NCBI RefSeq assembly: GCF_004664715.2 | Contig: NC_051067.1 | Coordinates: forward strand, 63,878,982-63,942,981 | Direction of reading: 5' to 3' | Source of the DNA: Peromyscus leucopus | Lineage: Eukaryota; Chordata; Mammalia; Rodentia; Cricetidae | DNA: 64,000 nt | Part shown: positions 1-45,475 of the stretch, piece by piece | Position numbering within the stretch: position 1 is the first letter of the stretch | Layout: the number at the start of each line of letters is the position of its first letter | The notes under the pieces: generated by a model | Told to the model about the DNA's origin: nothing | The model's database searches: none | What the model saw: only the letters and a program-made list of their open reading frames with translations | Program-made: the position numbers and the translations under genes

Positions 1-205
1 AGGTAACAACAGAGCACTAACTCCTGTTTAAAGGTGCCACAAATCACCATTTCCTTTAAAGAAAAAAGAAGAGGGGAAGGGCTGGCTTTATGCTGTGAAA
101 CATGATACTAATGATCTTGTTTTCACTATGAAACCTTGCTGTAGACAATTGCTAACCGGTCTTATTAGTAAAACAGGAGCCAGATATTGGGGTAAAAAGC
201 TGAGC

Positions 206-445
206 AATCAGAAAAGCAGAAAGAAGCCAGCCACGTTCTTACCACTTGGAGACCCTCCACCAAAGAGACCCACTTCCTGTATACCTACGCCTATGTGTCT
301 TCCTGTTCTGCAATCTCATTTCCTCTTTCAGGCATGTGCTACCAGTGCCTGACTTCTATGTTTACTATAGTGGATGGCTCTGTCCTCTGATCCTCAGATA
401 AACTTTATTGGGGTACATAGATAAAATATCATCACATTTCCCCTT
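206..445. repeat. rearranged copy of the 871-1255 repeat
   Basis: The segment at about 206-330 is the reverse complement of 1085-1215. The segment at about 384-440 (AACTTTATTGGGGTACATAG) matches 1198-1250 in the same orientation. The family is not assigned. Confidence 0.6.
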
Positions 446-870
446 TTTTGTCTAAATAAAAGTTATAACTAATGTAAGAGAAACTATGTAAGTACAATAA
501 CTATATATAATATATATAAGCAATAAATACATCAACAATGTCTAGTCCATTTGCATTTGACAAATTCAGTGAAAATATTCCATTATCTATCCTATTTTTG
601 TGAATCCAAAGGATTGTTCTAATTTACCTTCTATCCTAATTTGTATTACCAAAACTATTTTTGATGTCTTTCAAACTTATACACTTTACACCTCTTAGTG
701 AGTTTCTTTTCTGAATTTCTTAACAAAGAAAACTATAACTATTTAATCTTCAAGTCCCCCAGAGACCCAAGAAGGAAATAATATTACCTAGTAAAACAGG
801 AAGTGCAAACAAGTGACTTCCAAAAAATGTGAGTTATGACAGAAACAGCCAGCTGCCTAGACAATCACCT

Positions 871-1255
871 GAGGTTTGGTCAGGCAATGGTAGCACACAC
901 CTTTAATCCTGTCACTGGAAGGCAGAGATCTGTCTGCATCTCTGTGAGTTCAAGGCCACACTAGGAACAGAGCCAGGCATGGTGGTATATACCTTTAATC
1001 CCAGCACTAACCATAAAGGTCTGGAGGTCTGTACAGACAGACAGGAAGTTACAGAGCTGGGCAGGAAGAGAAAGTGATGTAGCTGGGTGGAAAGAGGAAA
1101 TGAGATTGCAGAACAAAAAGACACATAGGCATAGGTATACAGGAAGTGGGTCTCTTTGGTGAAGGATCTCCAAGTGGTAAGAATGTGGCTGGCTTCTTTC
1201 TCTGATCTTCAGGTGAACTTTATTGGGGTACACAGATAAAATATCACCATACCTT
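871..1255 (+). repeat. B1-derived composite repeat
   Basis: Two B1-like heads (CACACCTTTAATCC at about 897 and ATACCTTTAATCCCAGCACT at about 990) are followed by a non-B1 body. The body has a GGTCTGGAGGTCTGTACAGA motif and ends in AACTTTATTGGGGTACACAG. It shares its body with 206-445. Subfamily not assigned. Confidence 0.6.
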
Positions 1256-2535
1256 GCTTGCCTTTTGTACTACTTTATAAGCATAGTCATAGTACATTAT
1301 TACCATATAAGAAACCACAACTCTGCACATATATTTGAAAACAGGTTAAAACGTTCTCTAGTTGTAGAATCATTATCTTTTTGTTTATTGGCTTCAGTTT
1401 AAATGAATCTTTTTACTGAAAATAGTTACAAAAACAAACACTTCTAAATAAGCATCATTAAAAAAAACCCTCTAGACTTTCCTTGATAGATGTATTATTT
1501 GATGCTCAAGCCAAGACAGAGAGCTAATATACTAATTTACAGAGTCTAATGTTATGGAAATAAGATGATGATTAAATGATGACATCCAAATTAGGGGCAC
1601 AATTTACAATGTTTATAGTAATTATTTTTAGGGTTCACTACAAATTTCCACTATGCAGTGTCTTACTTTAGGTACCTCAGCCAATGAGTTCACTATATCA
1701 GTACTGGAAATTCCTTATCCAGTGCGATTTCATCTTACACTGGTGATGTTCTGGAAGCCAAAACTGCTCCATCCTAATGGTTCTTGAAAATGTCCCTGGA
1801 CCAAGGACAGCTACATTGACTGTATTGTTTCTTTGCATTTCTGGTGCAGTATTCCTTCAGCTTAGATGTAGTTGGGGTTAAGATCCAATTTAGGGATAGA
1901 TTTTCCAACCAGGTAACTGGAAAGCCACTTCCCCAACCCTGACACCCACAAGTCCCTATGAGCATATCAGAAGATACTTAAAGAGATCATATAAATGAAT
2001 CACTCAGAGAACATATCTGATACAGGCTATTTTATATAAAATATTAATAGCACTACAAAATTACAGTAAGACATCTAACAACTTTCATATTATAATTAAG
2101 AGGAAAAAGGAGCACATAGATGCTTATGTTTGCCATTAGCCCCAGGTTTTTAACTGTAAATTAATAAATGATACACAATGATTTTCAAGTTCTATGTTGT
2201 ACAAGCCCCACATTTATAGGCACGTGCACAAGGCTGTGTGAATAAGGTGATGTGAGATGGGGACCGGGGAGTCAGGCCCGCTGGCAAGCCTGAATGGCTT
2301 AGGACAGACCTTTAAAGAAAACTACGAAGGTGAATTCTGCTGAGTACAATGGATTTATATAGTGAGCCTTTGTCCTATTTATGTAGCAGTGTATTTGATA
2401 TATTCCTAGGAAAATGAGTTTTAGCTTATGAAAGAAAAAAATTTAAAACAAATAAAACCCATAACATTTGTTTTTGTTTTGCTCGTAAGTGTTAACACTG
2501 TATCCAACAAATCAAGTCTGCTTGGGGTAGACTCA
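1256..2535. other. intron 5, AT-rich, nothing recognised
   Basis: No exon, SINE or convincing gene signal. The 63-codon minus frame at 1774-1965 has no family resemblance. Confidence 0.5.
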
Positions 2536-2541
2536 CTATTA

Positions 2542-2550
<9 letters not shown>

Positions 2551-2575
<25 letters not shown>

Positions 2576-2721
2576 GTTTTCCGAGACAGGGTTTCTTTGT
2601 GTAGCTTTGCGCCTTTCCTGGAGCTCACTTGGTAGCCCAGGCTGGCCTCGAACTCACAGAGATCCGCCTGGCTCTGCCTCCCGAGTGCTGGGATTAAAGG
2701 TGTGCGCCACCACCGCCCGGC
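2551..2721 (-). repeat. B1 SINE
   Basis: Full cricetid-type B1 in reverse orientation: poly-T first, ending CACCACCGCCCGGC. It is flanked by the target duplication CTATTACCATTTTTT at 2536-2550 and 2724-2738. Confidence 0.95.
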
Positions 2722-3484
2722 TTCTATTACCATTTTTTAAATGCTACCTCAAAGCACTTGGCCAATGAACATCTGAGACAGGGGTCAGGTCTGCTCAGGC
2801 TGGCTAGAGTCTGTCTGCTGTTGTTAAGCAGTCGAGCCCAGGTGTGGCCTAAGGCTGTGGCTGAGCAGAGAATTCCCAGTGGTAATGGAACAGAAGTCAC
2901 TGGCTGTACTCCACCAAGACCAATATTGTAAGACAGATATTAAAAAGTACTTAGCCACATTTCTATGAAAAAGCAAGTGTAATAACACAGCATAAAAAGA
3001 AACCATTAACGTTCTAATTCTTTTAAGTTTCTTTGCTAGAATTCTGGTAGAATTAAGGATTTTAGAAGAGATGATACAATTTGGTATCTTCATGCATTTG
3101 CATAATGAGTTTCTAGCCTTTCAGAAATGTGGCTAGCCTTTTCCTTCTCAGGCAGTAAATTCACGATGCTGAACATTAAGTCCTGATTTATGTTAAAGAT
3201 GACTGAACTAAATGGACAACGTGAAGGTTTTAACACCACAACTGTAGCTTCTTCTCCCCCAACTCCACTGAAATTGCTCCTCTGAGAAGATGGCCACGTT
3301 GAGACCCCTGTCTTTGACCTTCCAGGTAGAGAAGTCCCAGTCTCCCCAGTTTTCAGGAGGCATTCTGATTGCCTGTACTGCGACTATAGCCTAAGGTACT
3401 GCTTGTGAATTTCTCCCTGTGCACTTTAAAGAGCAAAGACTATTATGTTCTCTTTAGAGCATCCGGGAAAATAGTGGGATAACT

Positions 3485-3915
3485 GACATTTATTTGTTAC
3501 TTACTATATTCTAGACCTAGGGCAGTTGTTTTCAACCTTCATAATGCGTGACACTTTAATACAGTTCCTTATGTTGTGGTGACCCCCAATTATAAAATTA
3601 TTTCATTGAGACTTCATAACTGTAATTTTGACAATGTTATGAAACAACGTAAATACCTGATATGAAGGATATCTGATATGTGATTCTTGTGAAAGGGTTG
3701 TTCGACAGCTAGGTTGAGAACCTGCCCTAGAGTAACACAGAACACATCAATTTTCTATTTTTTCTCATTCTATGAACTGGCTACCATCATTAGTCCAAAG
3801 TTTCACATGAGAAGGCCCAGGGAGGTTGAGCAACTTGTTAAAGACCATCCAACCAACGTGACGAGGCAAGCACTTGAACCCAAGCAGCCTGCCATAGAAT
3901 CCTATGCTCTCACAC
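3485..3915 (+). repeat. MIR SINE split by a URR1 insertion
   Basis: The left part (ACATTTATTTGTTACTTACT) and the right part (GAGGTTGAGCAACTTGTTAA ... CACTTGAACCCAAGCAG) form one MIR-like sequence. The URR1 element at 3523-3724 sits between them. Confidence 0.7.
3523..3724 (+). mobile_element. URR1-type hAT (MITE-like) DNA transposon, copy 1
   Basis: The ends CAGTTGTTTTCAACC and GGTTGAGAACCTG are inverted repeats. The body has the family hallmark CAGTTCCTTATGTTGTGGTG. The 8-bp flanks ACCTAGGG / CCCTAGAG match at 6 of 8, as expected for an aged hAT target duplication. Confidence 0.85.
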
Positions 3916-4702
3916 ACATGCCTTCATGTCAATGAGTAAATGGAATAATGATTTCCGCGATTTACCTTAATTGATCCTAGCAGAATATTATATCTATTGA
4001 GATAAGATGGTATCAAGAAAGCACCCTGAATTAAGAAGCTATTTTTGTTGAAGGCACCAATGCATTTAAAATTATTTAAGAAGCATACAAAATCAGAATT
4101 AACAAAATTATCTTAAACTGATGAATATTCATCATTTGTCTTCTGTTAACTTAGAATTTTTGCCATCTAGAATTACTGGAGAATATTTATAATAACTCCA
4201 TCAAATAAAAACATTTTCTATGATTAAAAATTATGAAATAGTTTTTAAGAGCTTCTCTGAGTGGTTCAATAAAGCAAAGCAAACAAAACAAAACAGAAGT
4301 CAGCCATCAACCAAACCAAAGCTAACATAGTTCAGGTCCACTGCCTTAAACAACAAATCAACAGATCCAGCATCGAAAAGCAGGGGCTATAAGAAATGAG
4401 CAACTGTTTTGTCTCAGTACTAATAGAACACTGTGCTGTGAATTCAGGAAAGAAGAATTAAATAATGTATTGGAATCTCAGAATTGGGTAACTTAGGTCT
4501 GAGTTCTATGTAAGTGCTAATTTGAAAAGGGTCAAATAGTCATGCTCCACACGTGAAGCCCCGCCCCCTAGCTATTGCCGCCTCTGAAGCCCTATTTGTT
4601 CACGTGAGTCTGATCATTTATACAGACAGCTAAATGTACTTAACTGTATTTACATTTGTTCCTCTAAAGGTATTTACGTAGGAACAGTAAGGTTAAAAAA
4701 AG

Positions 4703-4885
4703 AACCATTATTTACTGAGTGCTTGAAATGTGCCAGGCACTGTTCTAAGCTTTACATAGAAGGCTTCATTAATTCTTCCGGGAGACCAACTTTGTGAAGA
4801 AAGCATTGTTATCCTTCTTTATAGGGAAGATACTAAGTGAGGACCAGGGTTCACTTGCTCAGGGTCACACAGCTGAAACCCTAAT
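4703..4885 (+). repeat. MIR SINE
   Basis: It contains the MIR core: TGTGCCAGGCACTGTTCTAA, then GGGAAGATACTAAG, then TTGCTCAGGGTCACACAGCT. It explains the open frame at 4794-5006. Confidence 0.9.
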
Positions 4886-5039
4886 CCAGCAGCCTGCTCC
4901 TTTAACCACTTACTTTCCCCCAAAAGAGTGCCAAGTAAACAGAATGAGAAAGTCCCAGTCTAACCACTTGGTTCTCTTCCACATAATGATCAGTCATAGA
5001 GAGTGACTGATTGCTCATCATGTCTAGGAAGTGTGCTTG

Positions 5040-5250
5040 AGGGCTGGAGAGATGGCAGCTCAGTGCTTAAGAAGAACGAACACTGGATGCTTTTCCAGAA
5101 GACCAGGGTTGGACATGGTGGTTCACAATCGTCTGTAACTCCAATTCAGGGAGTCCCAACAGTTTCTTCTGGCCTCCATGGGCACCAGGCATACACATGG
5201 TACACACACATACATGAAGACAAAATACCCATACATATAAAAAATGAAAG
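5040..5250 (+). repeat. B2/B3 SINE
   Basis: The tRNA-derived head GGGCTGGAGAGATGGCAGCT is followed by GGCCTCCATGGGCACCAGGC and an A-rich end. Confidence 0.9.
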
Positions 5251-6049
5251 ATCCAAAAAAGGAAGTGGACTTGCATGGACACCCAACGTCTTTCCCACAG
5301 TGAACAAGGGCAGATGGTGACTGGCGTGGAGACTTAGCTGGACCTCCCCTGACCCTGCCCACTTGCACAGGCTCCCTTTAAGAGGATAACAGTAAGAAGC
5401 CCTCCAAGAGTAAGGATTAGTGAGATGACTTATTTCACACAGGATGTCACATGAGTATTATTACTCCTAACATCTGACCCTGTTCTTAAGGATCTGGGAT
5501 GAAAGGCTACACAATCATGAAAATAATTAAGAAAAAAAACCACAGACGGTTCCATAAAGGCGAATTTCTCAAACTGGATCAGAGCGCCGACATGTTTGGG
5601 GCAGAGAGGGGGGCAAGAGGAAGTAGGTGGCAGTTATACTGAGGAGTGGGCTCTAACTGACGCCAGATCTGGACCCAGTGTTTTCTCAGTTCATTGTGCA
5701 CCAGGTGTTTCATGCATGAGTAAATATTTTGTCATTGTAGATAAAGTAAATTGCATTTATCAAATACCTTTTATATGTAAGGCATTGCAATAGGATTTTC
5801 TCATTTATGACATATCATTAAATGCACTGGTATTTCAGTGGGTCTTGGCTGGAGCTTTGTGCGTTCCTGGACTTGAGAAGGGACAATCATGATTCAGAAG
5901 ATTTGAGTTACCTAGTATTTCTACAGATCCACATGGGCTCTTACATTAGGGGTTGTGCTATGAATACACACAATTGCATTTTTGTGACTGGACAAGTTCA
6001 TGCAAAAAGAGTAGCTCAATACATTGCAAATCTTCAAAAATAATTCAGT

Positions 6050-6245
6050 TTTTAAAAATAATTTATTTATTTTTACTTTATGTATGTTGGTGTTCTGCCC
6101 ACATGTATGTCTGTGTGAGGGTGTTGGGCCCCCTGGAGCTGGAGTTAGAGACAGTTGTGAGCTGCCATATGGGTGCTGGGAATTGAACTTGGGTCCCTTA
6201 GAAGAGCAGTCAGTGCTCTTAACCGCTGAGCCATCTCTCCAGCCT
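6050..6245 (-). repeat. B2/B3 SINE
   Basis: Reverse orientation. It ends in GCTGAGCCATCTCTCCAGCC (the head) with TTTATTTATTTTTA at the tail side. Confidence 0.9.
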
Positions 6246-6569
6246 AGCTTTTTTGTTCGTTTGTTTTAATTTAGCAATTAGCAGAGGTGTGATGCTTAAC
6301 ACTAGTCTTTCTCCTGTGCTAACAGGGTCTAAATATTTGAAGATACTAACCTGACTTTTCCTTCCTATCCAGAGCAGAGCACCAGCTCTGTGCTTGCTCC
6401 TCCTGCCGTGGGTAAAGCTGACGAGGAAACAGCTAGCCACCCACCTCCTTCCAAGACAAAGAGCAGGGTTTGCTTTGCCTTCAGCAACCAGGTCTTTCCT
6501 CAATGGCTTATCACTCTTGCCTGGTTAACTAGAGGAGGGATCTTCTTCCTGTCTGTGTAGACTCTACAT

Positions 6570-6791
6570 CGGTGGTTCTCAACCTTCCCAATGCTGCACC
6601 CCTTTAGTACAGTTCCTCATGTTGTGGGGACCCCCAACCATAACATTTTCATTGCTACTTCATAACTGTAGTCGTGCTACTGTTATGAATCGTAATGTAA
6701 ATATCTGTGTTTTCTGATGGTCTTAGGTGACCCCTGTGAAAGGGTTGTTCAACCTCCCAGGGGGTCATGACCCACAGGTTGAGAAGCACTG
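6570..6791 (+). mobile_element. URR1-type hAT transposon, copy 2
   Basis: The ends CGGTGGTTCTCAACC and GGTTGAGAAGCACTG are inverted repeats. The 8-bp flanks CTCTACAT / CTCTAGTA share their first five bases. Confidence 0.85.
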
Positions 6792-6799
6792 CTCTAGTA

Positions 6800-9106
6800 T
6801 TTCCTTTCTTCATCTGTCTGTCATTCATAATGTGACTCCAGTCACTATTCCCAAACAAGTATTTGTTCCTCTGCATGAAACTTGCACTGACTCCCTATTG
6901 CCCCCAAGATGAAAATGGAAGGGACCTTACATACCATATCAAGGTTTCACTCCTGGAAGCATTCTACTTTTCCAAAGCCAGTCAGCTATTCTAGTAACAA
7001 TAGACAATATGCTCTATACTATGACTTTGAACTTGGTCCTCTGAACACTGAGGATTTTTCATAGACCATTTTCAAATAAATTCCTATCTCCTTATATTTT
7101 CTTCAACTTGTTTCATAGAATAATTGCTATAAAAATTAGAAGAATTATTTCCTCTATACTTCCAGTAAAAATTTTATAGCCTTAGAGTTAAGAAATATTA
7201 AGATTAGAAAGGGACCTAAAGTTGGATACTTTAACACAGAGAGTCCTTTTTGGGGGGATTCAAGCCCTGCCCCTCATCCCAGGAATTGCACAGGCCAGCC
7301 TCATGAGTGTCTATGAGCACCACCCATGCACAGCATTTTCGCAGCCAGTACTGAGACTCACTGCCAAGTGCTCTTGGTGCAGGTTTAGTTTCCATTGAAG
7401 AGATGAGTCCAACAGTGTTATCAGATGGGTTCTGTAAAGATGACACACTCACAGCTTTCTGCCTTGTTTTAAAGCTCACTATCGTGCAAAGACAATTATC
7501 ATCTGAATTTTCATGAACAATTCTGAATGTGCTTAATCAAACTTAGTAGCTAGCTCTTGTTACTAAAAATGGCCATGAATAAAATGTAAACTGTTTTAAT
7601 GTATTAAATAAATAAATACTGACGTTGGTAAAAATAATGAAAATTCTATTCTATTTTGTAAATATACAGAGTCTTTACCAGACCTCTAGTTTATAGTTAA
7701 AATATACTAGGAATTGAACAATAAAAAGGGAGAATTCAGTTATTAATGGCAGTAGACATAACTAAATCGGAGATGATCTAGTCTCAATTACCGTTCCTAA
7801 TATATCAATGCCTATCAGAAAAGAAGTTTAAGGAAAATATGACAGTGTGTCAAAAACAGCTTAACTACTCTGTGGAATAATTTACCTGTTTTCAAATACA
7901 TGACTTACCGAGGGCTTGAACTAGGCCTTAGCTGTAGTGATGACATATACCATCAGATGAGGGAACTGGTCCCATACAGAACCTCATTACCACAAAGGAT
8001 TTTGTAAATTAAATAGTAATTTACAAGAGCTTAATGGCTGTAGCATATACTTAGGATGAAAACGAAATGCCTCATTCACACTGAGGATTGGATGAAAGTG
8101 CTACAGATTTTCTAATCTGAAAACATAGCGAGATAATTCTTTCATTGCTTCTCTTCATTAAGGACCAAAACATGGATCTATGCCAGCAAACTGTGTTCCT
8201 ATAATTCAAAATATACTACTTTAAAAAAATTACAAATTTATTTCTTATTTAAAGTTTAGAAGGTAGGGCCAAACTCCAATCCTATAGGAGTCTGTGGGAG
8301 TTCTCAGCAGGGGCCTCATCCTATGCAATCTGCTAATAATGAATCACTTTTTCTTGTTTATTTTAAGAACTCTGCCAACAAGTTGGGGTTCACAACATAA
8401 ATGTACTTTAGATAAAGATATTGTAAATAGAGTATGCAGCTGCAAATTCAGCACATTATGATAGAAATTCGTTTATGGTCCTATGAATATAAAACAGCAA
8501 GTCAGATGGATATCTCAGATGCAATCTACCATCCTAGACTGCAAAAACATTCTAGCCATGATATTAAAATAGCAAACCTTTGCAGAGCGTTAACCTATCA
8601 TTACTCGGAGTAAATGGCACGACACTGCCACCTAATTAGCAGTGTGGCTTGCATCTATAAAACAGAATTAGCACCACTGCTCCTTTTTTATTCTTAGTTT
8701 GTGTTTCCACAAAGGTATGACCTTATCTGTATGCTTCTGTGTTCATTTATGCCCATCTACAAAGGATTTAATTATGTTCTTTTGGTTTTCTACACTGAGG
8801 AAATTGAAAACTGCCACTTGGAAATTAAAAATCTTAAAGAAATTAGTGAGCAGATTATTTACAACACACCCTTCTTTCGGAGATAAGGAACGGAATGCCT
8901 TTGATTAAGGGAGGCATACATTTTTCAGAGAAGGAAACCCCAGGCAAGGAGGTTCTTACTAGTCTTCTCTTCCTCCTCCCCACATGAATTCCTCCAAGTT
9001 TCTCTACTTGTTTGGGCCAGAACTAGTTAAATGGAGAGTGTCTTAACACTATAAGGTTCCTAAAACTTCTATCAACTGGGTCGGCAGCCAGGAAACATCA
9101 ACTTAC
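6800..9106. other. intron 5, unique sequence without recognised repeats
   Basis: About 2.3 kb with no SINE or LTR I could identify. The BEN-domain exons were looked for on the minus strand and not found. A possible conserved noncoding block lies at 8560-8670. Confidence 0.5.
8560..8670. promoter_or_regulatory. possible conserved noncoding element
   Basis: A repeat-free block with clustered homeodomain-like TAAT cores (ATCATTACTC, CCTAATTAGCAG). This is inferred from composition only. Confidence 0.2.
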
Positions 9107-42430
<33,324 letters not shown>

Positions 42431-42830
42431 GGTGCGGGCAAGGTGGCGGCGCGGCAGGAGACCGAGGCGGCGGCTGAGGCGGGCTCGTGTCACCGCCGCG
42501 GAGCCGCCGGGACCAAGGTCCGCGTCTCGATCGGCGGGGGGGAGGCCGAGCGAGGGACGGGAGGAACCACCGCGAGCCCCGGCCGGGGGCTGCGGGCGCG
42601 GGCTCCCCGGGCGAAGTTGTCCCCTCGCGCGGCGCCGCCTTCCCGGTGTCTTAGGCGCCCCCTCGGTGCCCCCTCATGCCGCCTCGCTCTTTCCCGAACG
42701 CCGCCCGCCGCAGCCCAACTTTCCGCGGGGAGCGGGGCCGGGCGGGGGCGCGGAGCTGCGGGGTGCTCGCCGCGGCCCGCCTGGGCTCAGCCTGCGGACG
42801 CGGCCCGGGGGACGCGGCGAGCCGAGGGAG

Positions 42831-42853
42831 GGCGGCGGCGGCGGCGGCGGCGG
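42831..42853. repeat. (CGG)n repeat in the BEND7 promoter/5'UTR region
   Basis: Nearly eight uninterrupted GGC units, about 400 bp upstream of the BEND7 ATG, inside the CpG island. Whether it is transcribed depends on the start site. Confidence 0.9.
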
Positions 42854-43239
42854 GTGCGGAGCGGCGGCCGGGGCGCTGACCGCCCCCGCGGGAGGAGGGG
42901 CCGCGCCGGCGGAGGGGGCGGCGCCGCCGGGACCCCGGGGCCACCTGCTGGCGGAGCCGGGCCGCCGCCATCCCCCGGGGGCGGCCGCCGCCGCTGGCCT
43001 CGGCCACACCGCGCCCCAACGAGGCACGGAGGCCGCGGCTCAGCGTCCGTGGCGGCCCGGGCCCACGGAGCTGCCCCCGGGCGGACGCTGAGCTCTGCGG
43101 GGCCTCCCTCCGCCGCTCCGGGAGGCGAGCTTGCCTTTAGAAATAAGCCAGGGATCGCGGCTCCTCCGTGGCCAGCCTTCGCTCTGTCTTGAGAGCCCGG
43201 CGGTGCCAGGGCCGGACACCGATTTTAGGCAACTTTTAG

Positions 43240-44365
43240 TAGGGGGTGAAGAACTTACCCATCCGCGTTTTGCAAGCAAACGGGAAGAGATTTGAGAATG
43301 TGCTGCTGAGAAGACTATGGGAAAAGAGTGAAGTTCGATTCTTTACCCCCATCCTGGGGGCTGTAGGAGGAAGTTACATGCTAGGGGTCTGCTTGGAATG
43401 GGGTTTGGGGGAGGGGAGTACAAGGGATGAGGAACACAAGGGGTACAGGCTCTTAGGGAAACAGTGGTCATAGCAGGTGCAGGGGACTCTGCCACTTGAC
43501 GCACAAATACCAAAATAATTGACATCCACACATGGCTGTTGGTAGTTTTATGTAATATTCTTCCTTGAGGAGCTGAGAGTGCACTCACCGTAGGCGCCAT
43601 TTCTTACAACGTGTTTTAAGCGGGAATGGAAAAGATTTTTATATCATCTGGGAATGGTAGTACGGGAACATGATCTGACACGCTGAAAAGTACTGCCTCC
43701 AGATCTACGGTTTCTAGACCAAAGTACAAAGGGAATAAAGGGATGGGCTGCTGCTCCAGCATCGGTAAGGTCAGGTTGCTCTAAAGAGTAGAGAGGAAAA
43801 GTGGGGGCGGGGGGGTTGTCTTAATGAACGAGGTGAGTGACTCTCAAATGAGACAGCCATTCAAAAGCCACTCTGATGTAACAGTGACATTAAGAGCAGG
43901 ACTACCAAGGGAGGGGGAATGTTGGAAGGAACCAGTGCAAACATACCTGGGAATAAAACCAAGGAACGAGTGATCAGCAAACCAACTGGAGACAAGATAG
44001 ACATAGGATGGCAAAGTTAGTTACACCTGCTGTCCTGGGGTCGCGACCTAGGGCTTTTGTTCAGCTCAATAAAACAAATCTCTCTAAGAGATTTTTTTTT
44101 AACCGACTCCTTTTGAAATTATATAGAGGCTGAGTCCTTTTCCCAGAAAAGTGTATAGGAGAAATGAAATTGTGTTTGGTGAAGTTCTTAGTTATCTTTA
44201 GAATTCTAAGAGGTGGTAAAGGGATTAATATGATAATGATTTAAGCAATTATACCACTTGGTTCTTCCCCCACCACCTCCCTATAAAACCAGGATTTAAA
44301 AAACCTGAAGATGTCCGAGATGTTTTTAAAGTAAGAAAACATTCTACACCTCATCTGGGACCCAG
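43240..44365. other. upstream flank of the BEND7 promoter
   Basis: Unique sequence without SINEs. A possible leader donor lies at 43589. Confidence 0.45.
43589..43600 (-). other. possible alternative first-exon end upstream of BEND7
   Basis: On the minus strand, AAGAAATGGCGCCTACG|GTGAGTGC gives an ATG in good context followed four codons later by a consensus donor. Its phase (0) does not match BEND7 exon 2 (needs 1), and joining would stop within exon 2. At best it is a noncoding alternative leader; it may be chance. Confidence 0.15.

Positions 44366-44367
<2 letters not shown>

Positions 44368-44415
<48 letters not shown>
44368..44415. repeat. (GT)24 microsatellite
   Basis: 48 bp of uninterrupted GT. 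Confidence 0.98.
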
Positions 44416-44416
<1 letters not shown>

Positions 44417-45045
44417 CCCTTGTCAAATTTTATCCCAACAGCCACAAGGCTGACTACTATGCTGATAGAGTAATGCTGAGTATTGTTCATGCCTTGGAGC
44501 ATAAAATAAGATTTTATTATACTTGAAATATGATGAAATCACTGAAGGTGTCATCCCAGGAAGCAAATCCCTAAGGAGGATATTAACAAATTATCAACTT
44601 TAAGTACAAGTGGAAATGTGAATTCTGCCTGCTGAAGGGAATATTCTTTATAAAGTTAAGGCAATATTTTTAAGGGGATATCTAAAAACAGTAGTAACTA
44701 TTTCTTGTCCCTTTTGACCAAACTCTCTGAACATGGTTGATGTGTAAAGGATATGAAACAACCTGTCATATTAAATTTTAGAGAAAATCAACAAATTTTA
44801 TTTATTTTCTACTTGGTACAAACCACTGTGGCTTTATCTAACAAATTTATAGGGCTATAGTTAGTATTAAGAAATATTAAACTGGGATTGCCTTGAGTGG
44901 GTAGGTATTGATATTAGTCTGCTTTGGTTAACTTAATAAAATACCACAGACTGCCTGACTTAAGCAAGAAGTTTACTTTATCACTGCGAGGATTCCACGG
45001 AGTCCAAGATCGAGGTCTGATACGGTATGTAGCAAGCTTTCTTAT

Positions 45046-45385
45046 CAGACTATCTTTGGACCACAGCCCCAAAATAGTGACTCAGAGACTTCTTATTAAT
45101 TATGAAAACTCAGCCTATAGCTTAGACTTGTTCCTAACTAGCTCTTATAACTTAAATTAACCCATTTATATTAATCTGCCTTCTATCACATGACATTACC
45201 TCTCTTCCATCTTGCACCTCCTGTTTCCTTTCCACATCTCCTGGTATCTCCTGCATGCCTAGATTCCTCCTCCTCTTCCTTTCTCTCCCTGGAAATCCCA
45301 CCTATACCTTCTGCCTAGCTATTGGCCATTCAGCTTTGTATTACACCAATCACAGCAATACATCTTCACATAGTATACAACAACA
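45046..45385. repeat. cricetid LTR-like repeat, copy 2
   Basis: GACTTCTTATTAATTATGAA, CTTAAATTAACCCATTTATA, AATCCCACCTATACCTTCTG and CACCAATCACAGCAATACA match copy 1 (36573-36997) in order. It is inserted in the old repeat above. Confidence 0.65.
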
Positions 45386-45475
45386 ACAGTGTGTTTCTGG
45401 GAAGGGCTCTTTTCCTTTCTTGTAAATTGCTGCCTCTTTTGCTGTGTGTTCTCAACTGGTAGGCAGGTCTCCCTT

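Noticed and set aside
4794..5006. 70-codon plus frame
   Set aside because: Starts inside a MIR SINE.
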